Assembly (NCBI RefSeq): GCF_000759025.1
Contig: NZ_JPOS01000022.1
Coordinates: 1 to 51,350 of the forward strand
Length of the DNA: 51,350 nucleotides
From: Phaeodactylibacter xiamenensis
Lineage (GTDB): Bacteria > Bacteroidota > Bacteroidia > Chitinophagales > Saprospiraceae
Reading direction: 5' to 3'
The notes beneath the pieces are model-generated. The model was not told the DNA's origin. It was given only the letters and a program-made list of their open reading frames with translations, and searched no databases. A program made the translations under genes and the position numbers. How positions within the stretch are numbered: position 1 is the stretch's first letter; every line of letters begins with the position of its first letter. Below are positions 1-8,353 of this stretch, one piece after another.

Positions 1-1260
1 CACGAGGCAGCCGTGCTCATCGAGCTTGAGGAGCCAGCCATAGCGCAGGGGGTGGACGCCCCCGTCACCGGGCGGGTCGATTGCGCCGCAGACGATGTAG
101 CCGCCGTCAGGGGTGGCTTTGAGGTCCATGGGCTCGGGCATGCCAGGCTCTTCGTTGATAAGGGTAAAGTGCCGTGCCCAGAGGCTATCGCCTGCATTGG
201 ATACCTTCATGACCCACATGCCATTAAGAGGTTCTTCTGCGGACTCGAAGTCGGCAATCCGACTGACACCAAGGTAGCCGCTGCTGTCCGTGGCCTGAGC
301 GATTTTCACAATAGCGTAAATGGGCCCCATAGTCCGGCCCCTAAACTCCCGAACCCACTCCATCTGCCGGTCGGCATTGAGCTTGAAGAAGCAGGGGTTC
401 CAGTCTACGCGTCCGCTGCTGCTGTTGATGGCGGTCTCCACGCCTTTACCGGTGCCGACGATGAGGCCGCCGTCGGGGGTGGGGAGGAGGGCGTTGGCAA
501 AGTCATACAATTCAAAAGCAGGCGTGATGTATTGCCATTCCATATCAAAGGTTTCATCCAGCTTGAGCAGATGAGAACGGTAGGTGAAATTATTGGAGGT
601 TTGTGCGATATTGCTTTTCACGGACCCTACAATGATGTCGTCTTCCTCTGTTACAATGATGTCTTTTGGCGCATTTTGGAGGGGGTCAGCATAGATATAA
701 GTGTCGATAAGGTTGAGGTCTTCATCTAATCGGAGAAAATATATATCCGTGTTTGACTCAGGGCCTACATTTATGCCAGTAGCCGCAATAATGTCTCCAT
801 TGCTTAGTACGGTAATGACTTGTGAGGCAGAAATAAAGGTTTCATCAGGATAAAAAGGGTTGATAAATTCTTTGGTAGCCAGGGTGTCCCCATTGATATC
901 ATACCGGATAACTACAGCTTTATGGACAGAGTCTGAAGTGATCCCCATTGTTAAAAAGGTGGAATCGCTTTCAGAGATAAGCCCTGCTCTCCAGGTTTCA
1001 TAGTGTTTTGAGGGCCCTCCGATTGTTTTTTGCCACTCTGTTTCACCTTCAAGGTTCAGCTTGGTGAAGAAGTTTCCGACGGTCGGCAGCCCCCCCGTGG
1101 TATCGGTGTATACCCCTATCACATAATAACAACTGTCTGTAGGCAGTATTTCCGTCACGTTTTGAAAAGGGAAGCCTGCGTTGAAGCGTTTGTTAAAGGT
1201 GATCTGTGCATTGGCGGCATCGAAAACTAAGAACATTAGCACGATGTATAAAAGTCTCAT
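1..1260 (-). CDS. Secreted repeat protein, probable T9SS substrate (3' end cut by window edge)
   Basis: An uninterrupted frame of 420 codons begins at the ATG at 1260 and runs off the left edge, so the C-terminus is missing. Residues 1-18 form a Sec signal peptide (MRLLYIVLMF, cleavage after ANA, then QITFNKRF). The mature part repeats a loose unit of the type 'PTPDGGLIVGTGKG...FFKLNADRQMEWVREF', in which a value is reported, a 'KLD/KLN' strand follows, and a tryptophan closes the unit. This resembles the propeller-like repeats of many secreted Bacteroidota proteins. The last visible residues (WLLKLDEHGCLV) match the region that usually precedes a T9SS sorting tail in Saprospiria proteins; that the tail exists outside the window is inference. 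The start codon lies 25 nt after a hairpin belonging to the gene upstream. The function is unknown, probably extracellular or cell-surface. Confidence 0.75.
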   Translation of the reverse strand, partial: MRLLYIVLMFLVFDAANAQITFNKRFNAGFPFQNVTEILPTDSCYYVIGVYTDTTGGLPTVGNFFTKLNLEGETEWQKTIGGPSKHYETWRAGLISESDSTFLTMGITSDSVHKAVVIRYDINGDTLATKEFINPFYPDETFISASQVITVLSNGDIIAATGINVGPESNTDIYFLRLDEDLNLIDTYIYADPLQNAPKDIIVTEEDDIIVGSVKSNIAQTSNNFTYRSHLLKLDETFDMEWQYITPAFELYDFANALLPTPDGGLIVGTGKGVETAINSSSGRVDWNPCFFKLNADRQMEWVREFRGRTMGPIYAIVKIAQATDSSGYLGVSRIADFESAEEPLNGMWVMKVSNAGDSLWARHFTLINEEPGMPEPMDLKATPDGGYIVCGAIDPPGDGGVHPLRYGWLLKLDEHGCLV

Positions 1261-1285
1261 ATCGGGAATAGAATATTGGAAAAGC

Positions 1286-1325
1286 ATACAGCCGCTGCCT
1301 TGCACCAGGCAGGCAGCGGCTGTAT
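1286..1325 (-). terminator. Perfect 15-bp stem, terminator of the orphan sorting-domain gene
   Basis: Arms 1286-1300 and 1311-1325 are perfectly complementary (15 bp) around a 10-nt loop. On the minus strand the stem is followed by only four T residues. It lies 9 bp past the stop of the 1335-1841 gene and 25 bp before the next minus-strand start at 1260. Confidence 0.7.
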
Positions 1326-1334
1326 ACGTTAAGG

Positions 1335-1841
1335 TTAGTCAATCAAAAGCACTTTCAGTACGGGGGAGCGGTATGCACCTTGCTGCAGGATGCAATAGTA
1401 CAACCCGCGCTGCTGCCCGGCCGTTTGCCATACCTGCTGTCGGGTGCCCGGTCCGCAATTGAGCGTAGCCGTTAGCTTGCCCTGCATATCGTAGATCAGC
1501 AACTGTGCAGGCTGCTGCGGGTCCGGCAGTTGGTACCGGAAAGCCACCTGCGCCCGGGCGGGGTTGGGCAGTGCCGATAAGGGCTGCGCCCGTTCCTTCG
1601 GCTGCGTGGCAGGGCCGCTGCCGGGCAGGGTATAGAGCCCCTGCACGTTTGGCGACTGCGGTACGATGCGGTAGTCGTAGCCGTAGAAGGTGTTGAGCAG
1701 GCCACGGGCGAAGGCGGCGGCTTTACCTTCGCTGGCATCTGCAATACTTTGAAGAGCGGGTAGGCTTTTCGGTCGGGAACTGTGTGGATCTGTCGGATTA
1801 TCTGCCACCTTTATCTCGATATTCTGACTATTCATTTGCAT
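1335..1841 (-). CDS. Orphan T9SS type A C-terminal sorting domain, probable gene remnant
   Basis: 168 codons. Residues ~88-168 are a typical T9SS type A sorting domain: 'ALPNPARAQVAF', a central 'LLIYDMQGKL', then 'GLYYCILQQG' and a final 'SPVLKVLLID'. The N-terminal half (SPKSLPAL... AAAFARGLLNTFYGYDY) resembles the linker that precedes such tails in large secreted Saprospiria proteins. There is no signal peptide, so the product could not reach the periplasm as drawn. I read it as the 3' remnant of a larger secreted protein, possibly left by deletion or recombination; a cytoplasmic decoy is a less likely alternative. The ORF is intact, has a good terminator, and its start could be at M1 or M3. 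Confidence 0.55.
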   Translation of the reverse strand: MQMNSQNIEIKVADNPTDPHSSRPKSLPALQSIADASEGKAAAFARGLLNTFYGYDYRIVPQSPNVQGLYTLPGSGPATQPKERAQPLSALPNPARAQVAFRYQLPDPQQPAQLLIYDMQGKLTATLNCGPGTRQQVWQTAGQQRGLYYCILQQGAYRSPVLKVLLID

Positions 1842-2250
1842 AGTGCACTAGCATAGGGATAAAGGGAAATGAATTTTTCATACAATTACGGTGTTTAGTT
1901 ACAGAAGGCGCATTCGAGCGGGCGGCTTGAACGCGTTGTGGTTACAATGTAATAGAATAGACCGATTTGAGCAAATTTTAGGCTGTTGGATTTGCGCAAA
2001 TTATTATTTTGAATTTGAGTTGTTCGTAAGCGCATTCAGATTTAATAAGTGCTTTTTGGCGATTATGATTTTAATCGGCAGTGTTGGCTACAGCATATCA
2101 TTGTTCATCAAGCCGGACGAAGGGCTTTTTGGCAGAGGGATAGTGCGGGGCAGACCGGGTTGTCTGTTCGCTTTGCTCTCCTGAAGCCCTCGCTAAAGTT
2201 TTACTTTGAATGGACAGGCATTTGCGGCTCCACCCTTAGCCATCCAAAAT
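1842..2250. other. 409-bp intergenic stretch, no gene seen
   Basis: This lies between the start of the orphan sorting-domain ORF and the end of the ferredoxin gene. The left half is A+T-rich. One plus-strand frame (1891-2184) is open from a GTG, but it looks random, has no family resemblance and was not accepted. I see no clear hairpin or promoter consensus. Confidence 0.5.
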
Positions 2251-2604
2251 TTACAGACTGCGCCGCCCGCCCCAAATCCACTTCTCCACCATTTCCACTT
2301 CCAGGTCCCGGTCTATCGTCACCTGACAGCTAAGGCGGGGGTAGCCGAAGCGCCGGGCGGCTTTGTCGTGCCAATGCTGTGGGGCAGGCACATCGCCATT
2401 GATCCATACGCCGCAGGTGGCACACAGGCCCCGGCCGCCGCAGTTGAGCCGGCGGGTGTAGGAAGTGTAGGGGCTGATGCCCTGCTGCAGCAAGGCTTGC
2501 CGGAGGTTGGTGCCAGGTGCTGCCTGAAAGCGCACCTGTTGGCCATCGAGTTGGGTGACGATAATTTTATGTGAGGGTTTTGCCATAGGTTTTTGGGTCA
2601 TCAA
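2251..2604 (-). CDS. [2Fe-2S] ferredoxin, plant/adrenodoxin type
   Basis: 117 residues, a usual length for the fer2 family. The cluster ligands are visible as Cys55-x5-Cys61-x2-Cys64 (NCGGRGLCATCG) and Cys93 (LSCQV), the standard plant-type [2Fe-2S] spacing. The N-terminal beta sheet (IIVTQLDGQQVRFQ) and 'GTNLRQALLQQGI' also fit. It would be a soluble one-electron carrier; no partner reductase or oxygenase is adjacent, so its redox partner is unknown. Starts are possible at M1, M2 (2601) or M7 (2586); M7 would give a domain-only protein. The gene appears to be a single transcription unit. Confidence 0.85.
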   Translation of the reverse strand: MMTQKPMAKPSHKIIVTQLDGQQVRFQAAPGTNLRQALLQQGISPYTSYTRRLNCGGRGLCATCGVWINGDVPAPQHWHDKAARRFGYPRLSCQVTIDRDLEVEMVEKWIWGGRRSL

Positions 2605-2804
2605 CTTCAGCAGGGCATTTATGTTTTGGGCGGGCTGGTTTTAGTATTTTGGTCAGGGATTTTAATTTTGAGTTTAAAATATTGTTTGACAGGGCTTTAT
2701 GGTCAATTTTTGAATAGATTAAATTTTAAGTCAACCCTTTGATTTTTGTCATTTGATTACTCCCGATATTGGGCTTTCTTACATTCGCTTTACCGTAAAG
2801 GTCT

Positions 2805-2839
2805 TTTGAAAAGACCGGCGCTTTCCAAAATTAATTTTG
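2805..2839 (+). promoter_or_regulatory. Candidate Bacteroidota promoter for the 2869 lipoprotein gene
   Basis: A -33-like TTTG at 2805-2808 and a -7-like TAATTTTG (2832-2839, fitting TAnnTTTG) are separated by 23 bp, slightly more than the usual ~20. Transcription would start near 2846, giving a leader of about 25 nt. Confidence 0.5.
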
Positions 2840-2868
2840 CAAACCAGACTAAAATCAAATTTACCGCT

Positions 2869-3441
2869 ATGAAGAATTTTAAATTTTTGCTGATGCTCTT
2901 CGCCCTTACCGGCGCTATGGTAACCTGGACGGGCTGTGATGACGATGGCGATAACGAACCGGAACCTACCTGCACCGATGGTATCCAAAACGGTGACGAA
3001 ACAGGTATCGACTGCGGTGGTACTTGTGACCCTTGTGAAGTGGGTATTCAGGGACAGTGGCAGAGCTCAGGCGCTAATGTAGCACCGCTGCTGGTCAACC
3101 TCTTTGGCACAGATAGCATCTACGCGGAGTTCCGCACCGACCTGACTTACACCGTCGAGCAATATGACACTTCCGGCGCAGTACTTACCCTGGAAGGCAC
3201 TTACCAGCAAATGGAAAGTGGAACAGCTGATATCTGGGACATTACGGTGAATCAGTCCACACCGGCTGCGCTGACTTCCGTTGGTATCTTTGAGATCAAT
3301 GGCACGACAATGCGGTACGAAATCGTACAAACCGCACCTGATATCGGTGCTGTGCCACCTACCTCTGCAGGCGGCTTTGGCAGTACCAACGGCGGTGCCC
3401 TGGGCAACCTGAATATTCAGACGTACGAGAAAATTGAGTAG
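2869..3441 (+). CDS. Small lipoprotein with a cysteine-rich 'DGIQNGDETGIDCGG' segment
   Basis: 190 residues from the ATG at 2869. An upstream in-frame start at 2746 would put 41 unlikely residues before the signal and would span the promoter, so 2869 is preferred. The signal sequence MKNFKFLLML...VTWTGC gives a lipobox with Cys23, followed by an acidic linker (DDDGDNEPEP). Residues ~34-56 carry the motif CTDGIQNGDETGIDCGG-TCDPC, a short disulfide-rich module found repeatedly in secreted Bacteroidota and myxobacterial proteins. The remainder (GIQGQWQSSG... to the end) resembles a lipocalin-like beta sheet, as in 'DUF' lipoproteins that begin with 'G.W'. The function is unknown. A strong terminator follows. 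Confidence 0.8.
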   Translation: MKNFKFLLMLFALTGAMVTWTGCDDDGDNEPEPTCTDGIQNGDETGIDCGGTCDPCEVGIQGQWQSSGANVAPLLVNLFGTDSIYAEFRTDLTYTVEQYDTSGAVLTLEGTYQQMESGTADIWDITVNQSTPAALTSVGIFEINGTTMRYEIVQTAPDIGAVPPTSAGGFGSTNGGALGNLNIQTYEKIE

Positions 3442-3460
3442 CAATCCATAGTTTTCAAAA

Positions 3461-3496
3461 AGGCGCAGTACAGTCAATTGTGCTGCGCCTTTTCCT
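3461..3496 (+). terminator. Terminator between lipoprotein and barrel gene
   Basis: Arms 3461-3470 and 3481-3490 form a 10-bp stem with one G-U pair and a 10-nt loop, followed by TTTCCTTT. An A-rich tract precedes the stem. The next co-directional gene starts only about 34 bp downstream, leaving little space for its own promoter, so partial read-through is plausible. Confidence 0.75.
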
Positions 3497-3529
3497 TTCC
3501 CAACCAGCAAAACCAATCCTTACCCTACC

Positions 3530-5095
3530 ATGAAAAACCGGCAACTTTGGCTACTGCTTTTGCTGTGCCTGCCCTTTGCCGCTTCGGCACAGATTCCTCC
3601 CTACTTTAAGCAACTGGAAGAGGCGATTCCGGAAGAGTCCGATAAGGAATTCCAGTACATTGCTTTTTTCTATAACCACTACAACAACAGCAACATTTTC
3701 CCGACCAATGACTTCCTGCAGGGACAGGTTATTGGGCGGTTGTTTGGGCAAAATACCACAACGACTTCTGATTCGCTGACGGCTTCCTTCTTTGAGCAGC
3801 GCATCCTGCCCTTCTTCATTTACAAGCCTAAACTGTTTGATAACCGAGTCACCCTTCGGGCATCCTTTGAAATTGATTACACCTGGGGCGATGTGGCTTA
3901 TGGCACCGGTGGTAACTCAGGCTCAGCCCCTTCCGGTGATCAGGTCAACCTGCAAACCCAAAACCTGGAGCTGGAGTACATCCCCGCACCGGGCTGGGCG
4001 ATCAACCTTGGCCTGCAGCGGATGTTTGACACGCCTTACAATCCCTATCGTACCTTCTTCGATGACATGCTCAACTCGGCCTATCGCCTCAACTACTGGG
4101 GTACGGACGGTGTGGGCATTACCGTGCGGCAAAATGCCGATTACCATCAGTGGAAAGCCGGCTTTTTCCAGCTTTATGAGAACAGCATTCAGCGGGTGGA
4201 CGATGTGCACATGGCAGAGTTCACCTATCAGCGGTCACTGGGTACCAAATGGCATTGGGGCGGCTCTCTATACTACGTCCGCGACCGCTCCAACGGGCAG
4301 GGCGGGCCTTCCATTCTGGGGCAGGGGCTCAACAGCACCCTTTCGCTTTACAACGGCACCTACCGTTTTCCTTTTGGCAGCAGACGGTACCGGGCTGATG
4401 TGGCCTGGCTGGGTACTTACTTCGACTACAATCTGAGTCAGATGGCGGACACATGGTTCCTGTCGGGCTACGTCAACTACAACCTCGGGCGCACCCAACT
4501 ACAGGAAGAAGGTACCTGGGGAGACGGCCCCTCAATCGGCGGGCTGGGCGCCAACCTCCGCCTGGGCTACCGCTACGGCAAAACGCCCAATGATGCGATT
4601 TCTACTGACCTGATGTTCACGAGTGGCGATGATAATGGCATCAGCGATGACCGCTACAGTGGCGTCATGACCGGCAATACCTGGGCAACGCCCGGTGGGT
4701 TAAATGTGGCGCACGGTGGCTATCTCCTTTTCCCGCATGCCAATGTGGTGAACCGCTACGTGGCTGCGGTGACAGATATTTCCAATATGGGCTTTGGCCT
4801 GACCGGAGGTACGGTAAACCTGAGTCGCGACTTTATCCCCTACAAGCTGAACGGCAAGGTAGGCATGGCTACGGCCATCAGCAACGTCGCACCGGCAAGA
4901 GGCGGGCAGTTTATGGGGGTGGAAGGCAACTTCAAAGTCGGCTATACCCTGGGGACGTTAATGGAAATAGAACTCCACGGCGCCTATCTGTGGCTGGGCG
5001 ATTTCTACGATAGCCCGGCAGTGAACGGAGGGGAAGATATCCGGCCGGTTGACCCCTACACCGCACTCGTCGTTTTTAAGTGGTTGATGTTTTAA
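3530..5095 (+). CDS. Outer-membrane beta-barrel protein (porin-like)
   Basis: 521 residues with a clear signal peptide (MKNRQLWLLLLLCLPFAASA, then QIPPYF). The mature sequence alternates short amphipathic strands rich in Tyr, Trp and Gly (for example WHWGGSLYYVRDR, LGANLRLGYRYG) with loops, and it ends in an aromatic residue (VVFKWLMF), as outer-membrane barrels do. A segment with 'LELEYIPAPGWAINLGLQRM' and 'MFDTPYNPYRTFFDD' resembles the alginate-export/porin type of barrel, but I cannot assign a substrate. It is followed after 28 bp by a lipid-anchored hydrolase, suggesting a small envelope operon. No TonB plug domain is seen, so it is not a SusC-type receptor. Confidence 0.8.
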   Translation: MKNRQLWLLLLLCLPFAASAQIPPYFKQLEEAIPEESDKEFQYIAFFYNHYNNSNIFPTNDFLQGQVIGRLFGQNTTTTSDSLTASFFEQRILPFFIYKPKLFDNRVTLRASFEIDYTWGDVAYGTGGNSGSAPSGDQVNLQTQNLELEYIPAPGWAINLGLQRMFDTPYNPYRTFFDDMLNSAYRLNYWGTDGVGITVRQNADYHQWKAGFFQLYENSIQRVDDVHMAEFTYQRSLGTKWHWGGSLYYVRDRSNGQGGPSILGQGLNSTLSLYNGTYRFPFGSRRYRADVAWLGTYFDYNLSQMADTWFLSGYVNYNLGRTQLQEEGTWGDGPSIGGLGANLRLGYRYGKTPNDAISTDLMFTSGDDNGISDDRYSGVMTGNTWATPGGLNVAHGGYLLFPHANVVNRYVAAVTDISNMGFGLTGGTVNLSRDFIPYKLNGKVGMATAISNVAPARGGQFMGVEGNFKVGYTLGTLMEIELHGAYLWLGDFYDSPAVNGGEDIRPVDPYTALVVFKWLMF

Positions 5096-5123
5096 CCTGA
5101 ATCTCAAAAAAGCAGAAGTCCAG

Positions 5124-6059
5124 ATGAGAAATACACTTTTCCTCCTCAGCCTCCTTTTACTGAGCAGTTGCAGCTGGTCTCAAAAGGTGCCCAAGGTGCA
5201 GACTTTTGATGATATTCCTTATCCTTTCCCAACCCAAAAAGTGGAGCTGGAAACCGGGGAGACCGTGGCTTACTTTGACGAAGGGAAGGGCGAGCCCATT
5301 ATTTTCATCCATGGCCTGGGCAGTTACGCTCCGGCATGGAAAAACAACATAGCAGGCCTGAAAGACCGCTACCGTTGCATTGCCATCGACCTGCCCGGCT
5401 ACGGCAAATCAAGCAAAGGCAAATACGAGGCGAGCATGACCTACTATGCCACTATCGTGAAAGATTTTATGGCAGCCCTTGGTTTGGAAAAAGCCACGCT
5501 GGCTGGCCACTCCATGGGTGGGCAGATTGCGATGACCACCGCGCTGTCCTATCCCGAAAAGGTGGAAAAACTGGTATTGGTGGCACCGGCCGGTTTCGAG
5601 ACCTTCCACAAAGGCGAGCGGCAGTGGTTCCGTGAGGTACTCACGCCTACCGGAGTGAAACTGACCACCGTAGACCAGATCAAGACCAACATCGCCTGGA
5701 ATTTCTACGATATGCCGGAAGATGCCGAATTTATGATTACCGACCGCATCGCGATGCGCCATGCAGAAGACTTTGATGCGTATTGCTACATCATACCGGA
5801 ATGCGTAAAAGGCATGGTCGACGAGCCGGTCTTCGACTACCTGCCGCAGATTGAGCAGCCGGTACTGGCCATCTTCGGCCATCAGGACAACCTCATCCCC
5901 AACCGCTTCCTGAATGGGGGCACCACGGAGAGTATCGGTCAGAAAGGAGTTGAGCAGCTGCCAAATGCTACCTTGCATATGATTGACAAAGCCGGGCACT
6001 TCGTCCATTATGAGCAGGCTCAGGTGGTCAACGGGCTGATCAGTGATTTTCTGAATTGA
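5124..6059 (+). CDS. Lipoprotein alpha/beta hydrolase
   Basis: 311 residues. A lipobox (LLSSC, Cys16) suggests anchoring in the envelope. The alpha/beta-hydrolase fold is clear: oxyanion motif HG at 63-64 (FIHGLGSYAPAW), nucleophile elbow GHSMGG with Ser130, acid Asp255 (GHQDNLIP) and catalytic His292 (KAGHFVHYE). The cap region around 165-235 is typical of esterase/epoxide hydrolase/C-C hydrolase relatives. The substrate is unknown; closest in type are periplasmic esterases of the MhpC/BioH-like superfamily. It is probably co-transcribed with the barrel gene 28 bp upstream. It converges on the MtfA-like gene with only 8 bp between the stops and no visible terminator. Confidence 0.88.
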   Translation: MRNTLFLLSLLLLSSCSWSQKVPKVQTFDDIPYPFPTQKVELETGETVAYFDEGKGEPIIFIHGLGSYAPAWKNNIAGLKDRYRCIAIDLPGYGKSSKGKYEASMTYYATIVKDFMAALGLEKATLAGHSMGGQIAMTTALSYPEKVEKLVLVAPAGFETFHKGERQWFREVLTPTGVKLTTVDQIKTNIAWNFYDMPEDAEFMITDRIAMRHAEDFDAYCYIIPECVKGMVDEPVFDYLPQIEQPVLAIFGHQDNLIPNRFLNGGTTESIGQKGVEQLPNATLHMIDKAGHFVHYEQAQVVNGLISDFLN

Positions 6060-6067
6060 CCAGAAGA

Positions 6068-6847
6068 TTAATCCAACAGATCCTGCCTGAAAATTTCCTC
6101 CAGCAATTCGTATAATTCGGGATGCTTGCGGCGGAGCTGGGCAGGCCGTTCGAAAAAGTATTCGCTGACTACGCTAAAAAATTCGGCTTCGTTGGTCGCC
6201 CCATAGGGACGGATGTCAGATTTGTGCTTGCGGATGGCCTCCATCTCTTTGTGTACAAATTTCAGCCAGGGAATGGTGTACTGTCGCTCCATTAACTGAG
6301 CGGGCAGGCCATCTGTGTCTCCGTCGAACTTATCCAGCAGGTGCACAAATTCATGAATGCCCACATTGCGGCTGTCGGCATGCCTGAAGCCTTTATGCAG
6401 TGCCCGCCGGGAAAGGATCATCATACGCTGCATACTGCCGGTGCCTACCATGCCATTGATATTGCGCCCTTCACCTTCTGTCTGGAAGTCGAGGTTGAAG
6501 CGGTCGTTATAGAGGAGTACCTCGTTAAGGTTGCGGTAGTGCCAGCCGGGGAAACCAAAGAGTGGGATCACCCCGCTCGCAGCTACCAGCAGCCGATCGG
6601 TATCCGTCAGTGCTACATCTACCCCCGTGATCGTGATCTCCTGAAAAAAGAATTGGATTTCTGATTCGAAACGGGCTCGTTCTTCGGGCGTTAATTGGCG
6701 GTAAAAGTGGACGTTTTCCAGCAAAATATTCCGCCATGCCTCTGGAAAAGGGCCAGTGGGGCGCTTTTTCTTTCGAACGAACCAGACGAAAAAAAGAATA
6801 ACCAGCACACTCAATAAGGCTATGGTGACGATAATGCGGGGCTCCAT
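6068..6847 (-). CDS. MtfA-like zinc metallopeptidase (M90), membrane-anchored
   Basis: 259 residues. Residues 5-24 form one transmembrane helix followed by a basic stretch (RKKKRP), so the enzyme domain should face the cytoplasm. The zinc motif HEFVH is at 165-169 inside 'NVGIHEFVHLLDKFDG', and the downstream 'NEAEFFSVVSEYFFERP' (219-234) supplies the glutamate ligand, as in MtfA/Mlc titration factor. Family members in Enterobacteria are soluble aminopeptidases that bind the glucose repressor Mlc; the role in Bacteroidota is not established, and no Mlc-like gene is here. The N-terminal anchor is a difference from the E. coli protein. Confidence 0.85.
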   Translation of the reverse strand: MEPRIIVTIALLSVLVILFFVWFVRKKKRPTGPFPEAWRNILLENVHFYRQLTPEERARFESEIQFFFQEITITGVDVALTDTDRLLVAASGVIPLFGFPGWHYRNLNEVLLYNDRFNLDFQTEGEGRNINGMVGTGSMQRMMILSRRALHKGFRHADSRNVGIHEFVHLLDKFDGDTDGLPAQLMERQYTIPWLKFVHKEMEAIRKHKSDIRPYGATNEAEFFSVVSEYFFERPAQLRRKHPELYELLEEIFRQDLLD

Positions 6848-7012
6848 TAGGTTTAAGGGGTTAAATGAAAGTCAAGGACATTCTTAATTTAGGATGAATG
6901 GACGTAAAGATAGGCGTAGATCTTCAGAACGTATGCTCAAAAACACTAAGAAGTTTGACAAGCCCGGCGTTTCCAGGACATGCAGGGGGATTTGGGCTTT
7001 TGCAGAGCCATC

Positions 7013-8353
7013 CTATTCCTTAAGCTTGATCCGAAGCGTTTTCCGGTTGATACCCAGGATTTTCGCGGCAGCAGTCTTATTGCCGTCTACAGCGTCGAGG
7101 ACACGCCTGATGTGCTGCTGTTCCATTTCCCTGAGGGAAAGCAGGGCTTGCGGTTGAGCCGTTCTTAAGGTATGGTCTGCTGCGTGTAGATACGCAGGAA
7201 GGTCTGCCACTTCAATCTGGCCGTCGCAAAGAATCAGCGCCCGTTGCACCGCGTTTTCCAATTCCCGGATATTGCCCGGCCAGTCGTGCGCTTTCAGTCG
7301 GTGCATAGCCTCTGGAGTGACCCCGGGCTTGGGACGGCCATAGGATTTAGCGTATTTGTCCAGAAAGTGTCGTATCAGCAGCGGGAGGTCGCTCTTGCGC
7401 TGACGGAGGGGAGGCGTGTGCAGGTCGATCACGTGCAGGCGATAGTACAGGTCTTCCCGGAATTGCCCCTGCTGGCTTAGGGTATATAAATCGCTGTTGG
7501 TCGCGGCAATGACGCGCAGGTCTACCTTCTGCACGGTATTGGTACCCACCATTTTAACCTCTTTTTCCTGAATGACGCGAAGCAATCGCGTTTGCACCGC
7601 AGCCGAAGCATTCCCAATCTCATCCAGAAAAATGGTGCCCCCGTCAGCCGCGTGGAAAAAACCGGGGCGGGTCTCATTCGCGCCAGTGAATGCCCCCTTT
7701 ACAAAACCAAAAAGCTCGCTTTCCAGCAAATGCTCCGGAATCGCTCCGCAGTTAACCGTTACGAAAGGGGCTTGCCGGTAGGGGCCACTGTAGTGAATAG
7801 CACGGGCAACCAGCTCCTTGCCCGTGCCGCTTTCTCCCTGAATCAAGGTGGTTGCCCGGGTGTCTTTAATACGCTCAATGAGGTCGATCAGTTCCATAAC
7901 CGGCTGAGACTGCCCTATGATACCGTGGTAATCGATTGTTTGTTCTTCTTCCGTAGCGGTGGAGACGGTAGTGTCGGTTTTGCCATCTTGCTGCCGGAAA
8001 ACCTGCTGCACGGCCTGTTGCAACTCTTTCGCCGTGAACGGTTTGGAAAGGTAGTCGAGTGCGCCTGATTTTACTGCTTCCACTGCGCCGGAAACGGAAG
8101 GAAAGCCGGTGATGACCAGCACCGGCAAGTCAGGAAAGTTCGATTTTGCATATTTGACCAGGTGCATCCCATCGAGGCCCGGCATGCGCATATCGGTGAT
8201 GAGCAGGTCAATCCGGGCATGCTGTAGCAGGTCAATCGCATCGGTGACGGAGGTAGACTGAAAGGTGTTGTACTGAAGGGCATTCAACTGCCGCCGCAGG
8301 ACTTCCAGCATATCCTGTGAATCATCCACCAGTAAAATACTCCGCTTCTTCAT
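7013..8353 (-). CDS. NtrC-family sigma-54-dependent response regulator
   Basis: 446 residues from the ATG at 8353, which overlaps the kinase stop as ATGA; a longer start at 8389 is open but would overlap the kinase further. The receiver domain (1-120) has acidic residues at 10-11, phospho-acceptor Asp54 (LLITDMRMPG) and Lys104. The AAA+ domain (~143-370) has Walker A GESGTGKE (173-180) and the sigma-54-contacting GAFTGA loop at 220-225, so it should activate RpoN promoters. A Fis-type helix-turn-helix (~405-446, 'NKTAAAKILGINRKTLRIKL') closes the protein. It is paired with the histidine kinase encoded upstream; the HdeD-like membrane protein is in the same operon. Target genes are unknown. 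Confidence 0.95.
   Translation of the reverse strand: MKKRSILLVDDSQDMLEVLRRQLNALQYNTFQSTSVTDAIDLLQHARIDLLITDMRMPGLDGMHLVKYAKSNFPDLPVLVITGFPSVSGAVEAVKSGALDYLSKPFTAKELQQAVQQVFRQQDGKTDTTVSTATEEEQTIDYHGIIGQSQPVMELIDLIERIKDTRATTLIQGESGTGKELVARAIHYSGPYRQAPFVTVNCGAIPEHLLESELFGFVKGAFTGANETRPGFFHAADGGTIFLDEIGNASAAVQTRLLRVIQEKEVKMVGTNTVQKVDLRVIAATNSDLYTLSQQGQFREDLYYRLHVIDLHTPPLRQRKSDLPLLIRHFLDKYAKSYGRPKPGVTPEAMHRLKAHDWPGNIRELENAVQRALILCDGQIEVADLPAYLHAADHTLRTAQPQALLSLREMEQQHIRRVLDAVDGNKTAAAKILGINRKTLRIKLKE

Noticed and set aside
13-729. Long plus-strand ORF at the left edge
   Set aside because: It is the complement of the minus-strand secreted-protein gene, whose frame is open from 1260 to the edge, has a signal peptide and shows sensible repeats; the plus-strand product shows none.
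1891-2184. Plus-strand ORF of 97 codons in the intergenic region
   Set aside because: GTG start, no recognisable family, no start-site or promoter support; likely chance.
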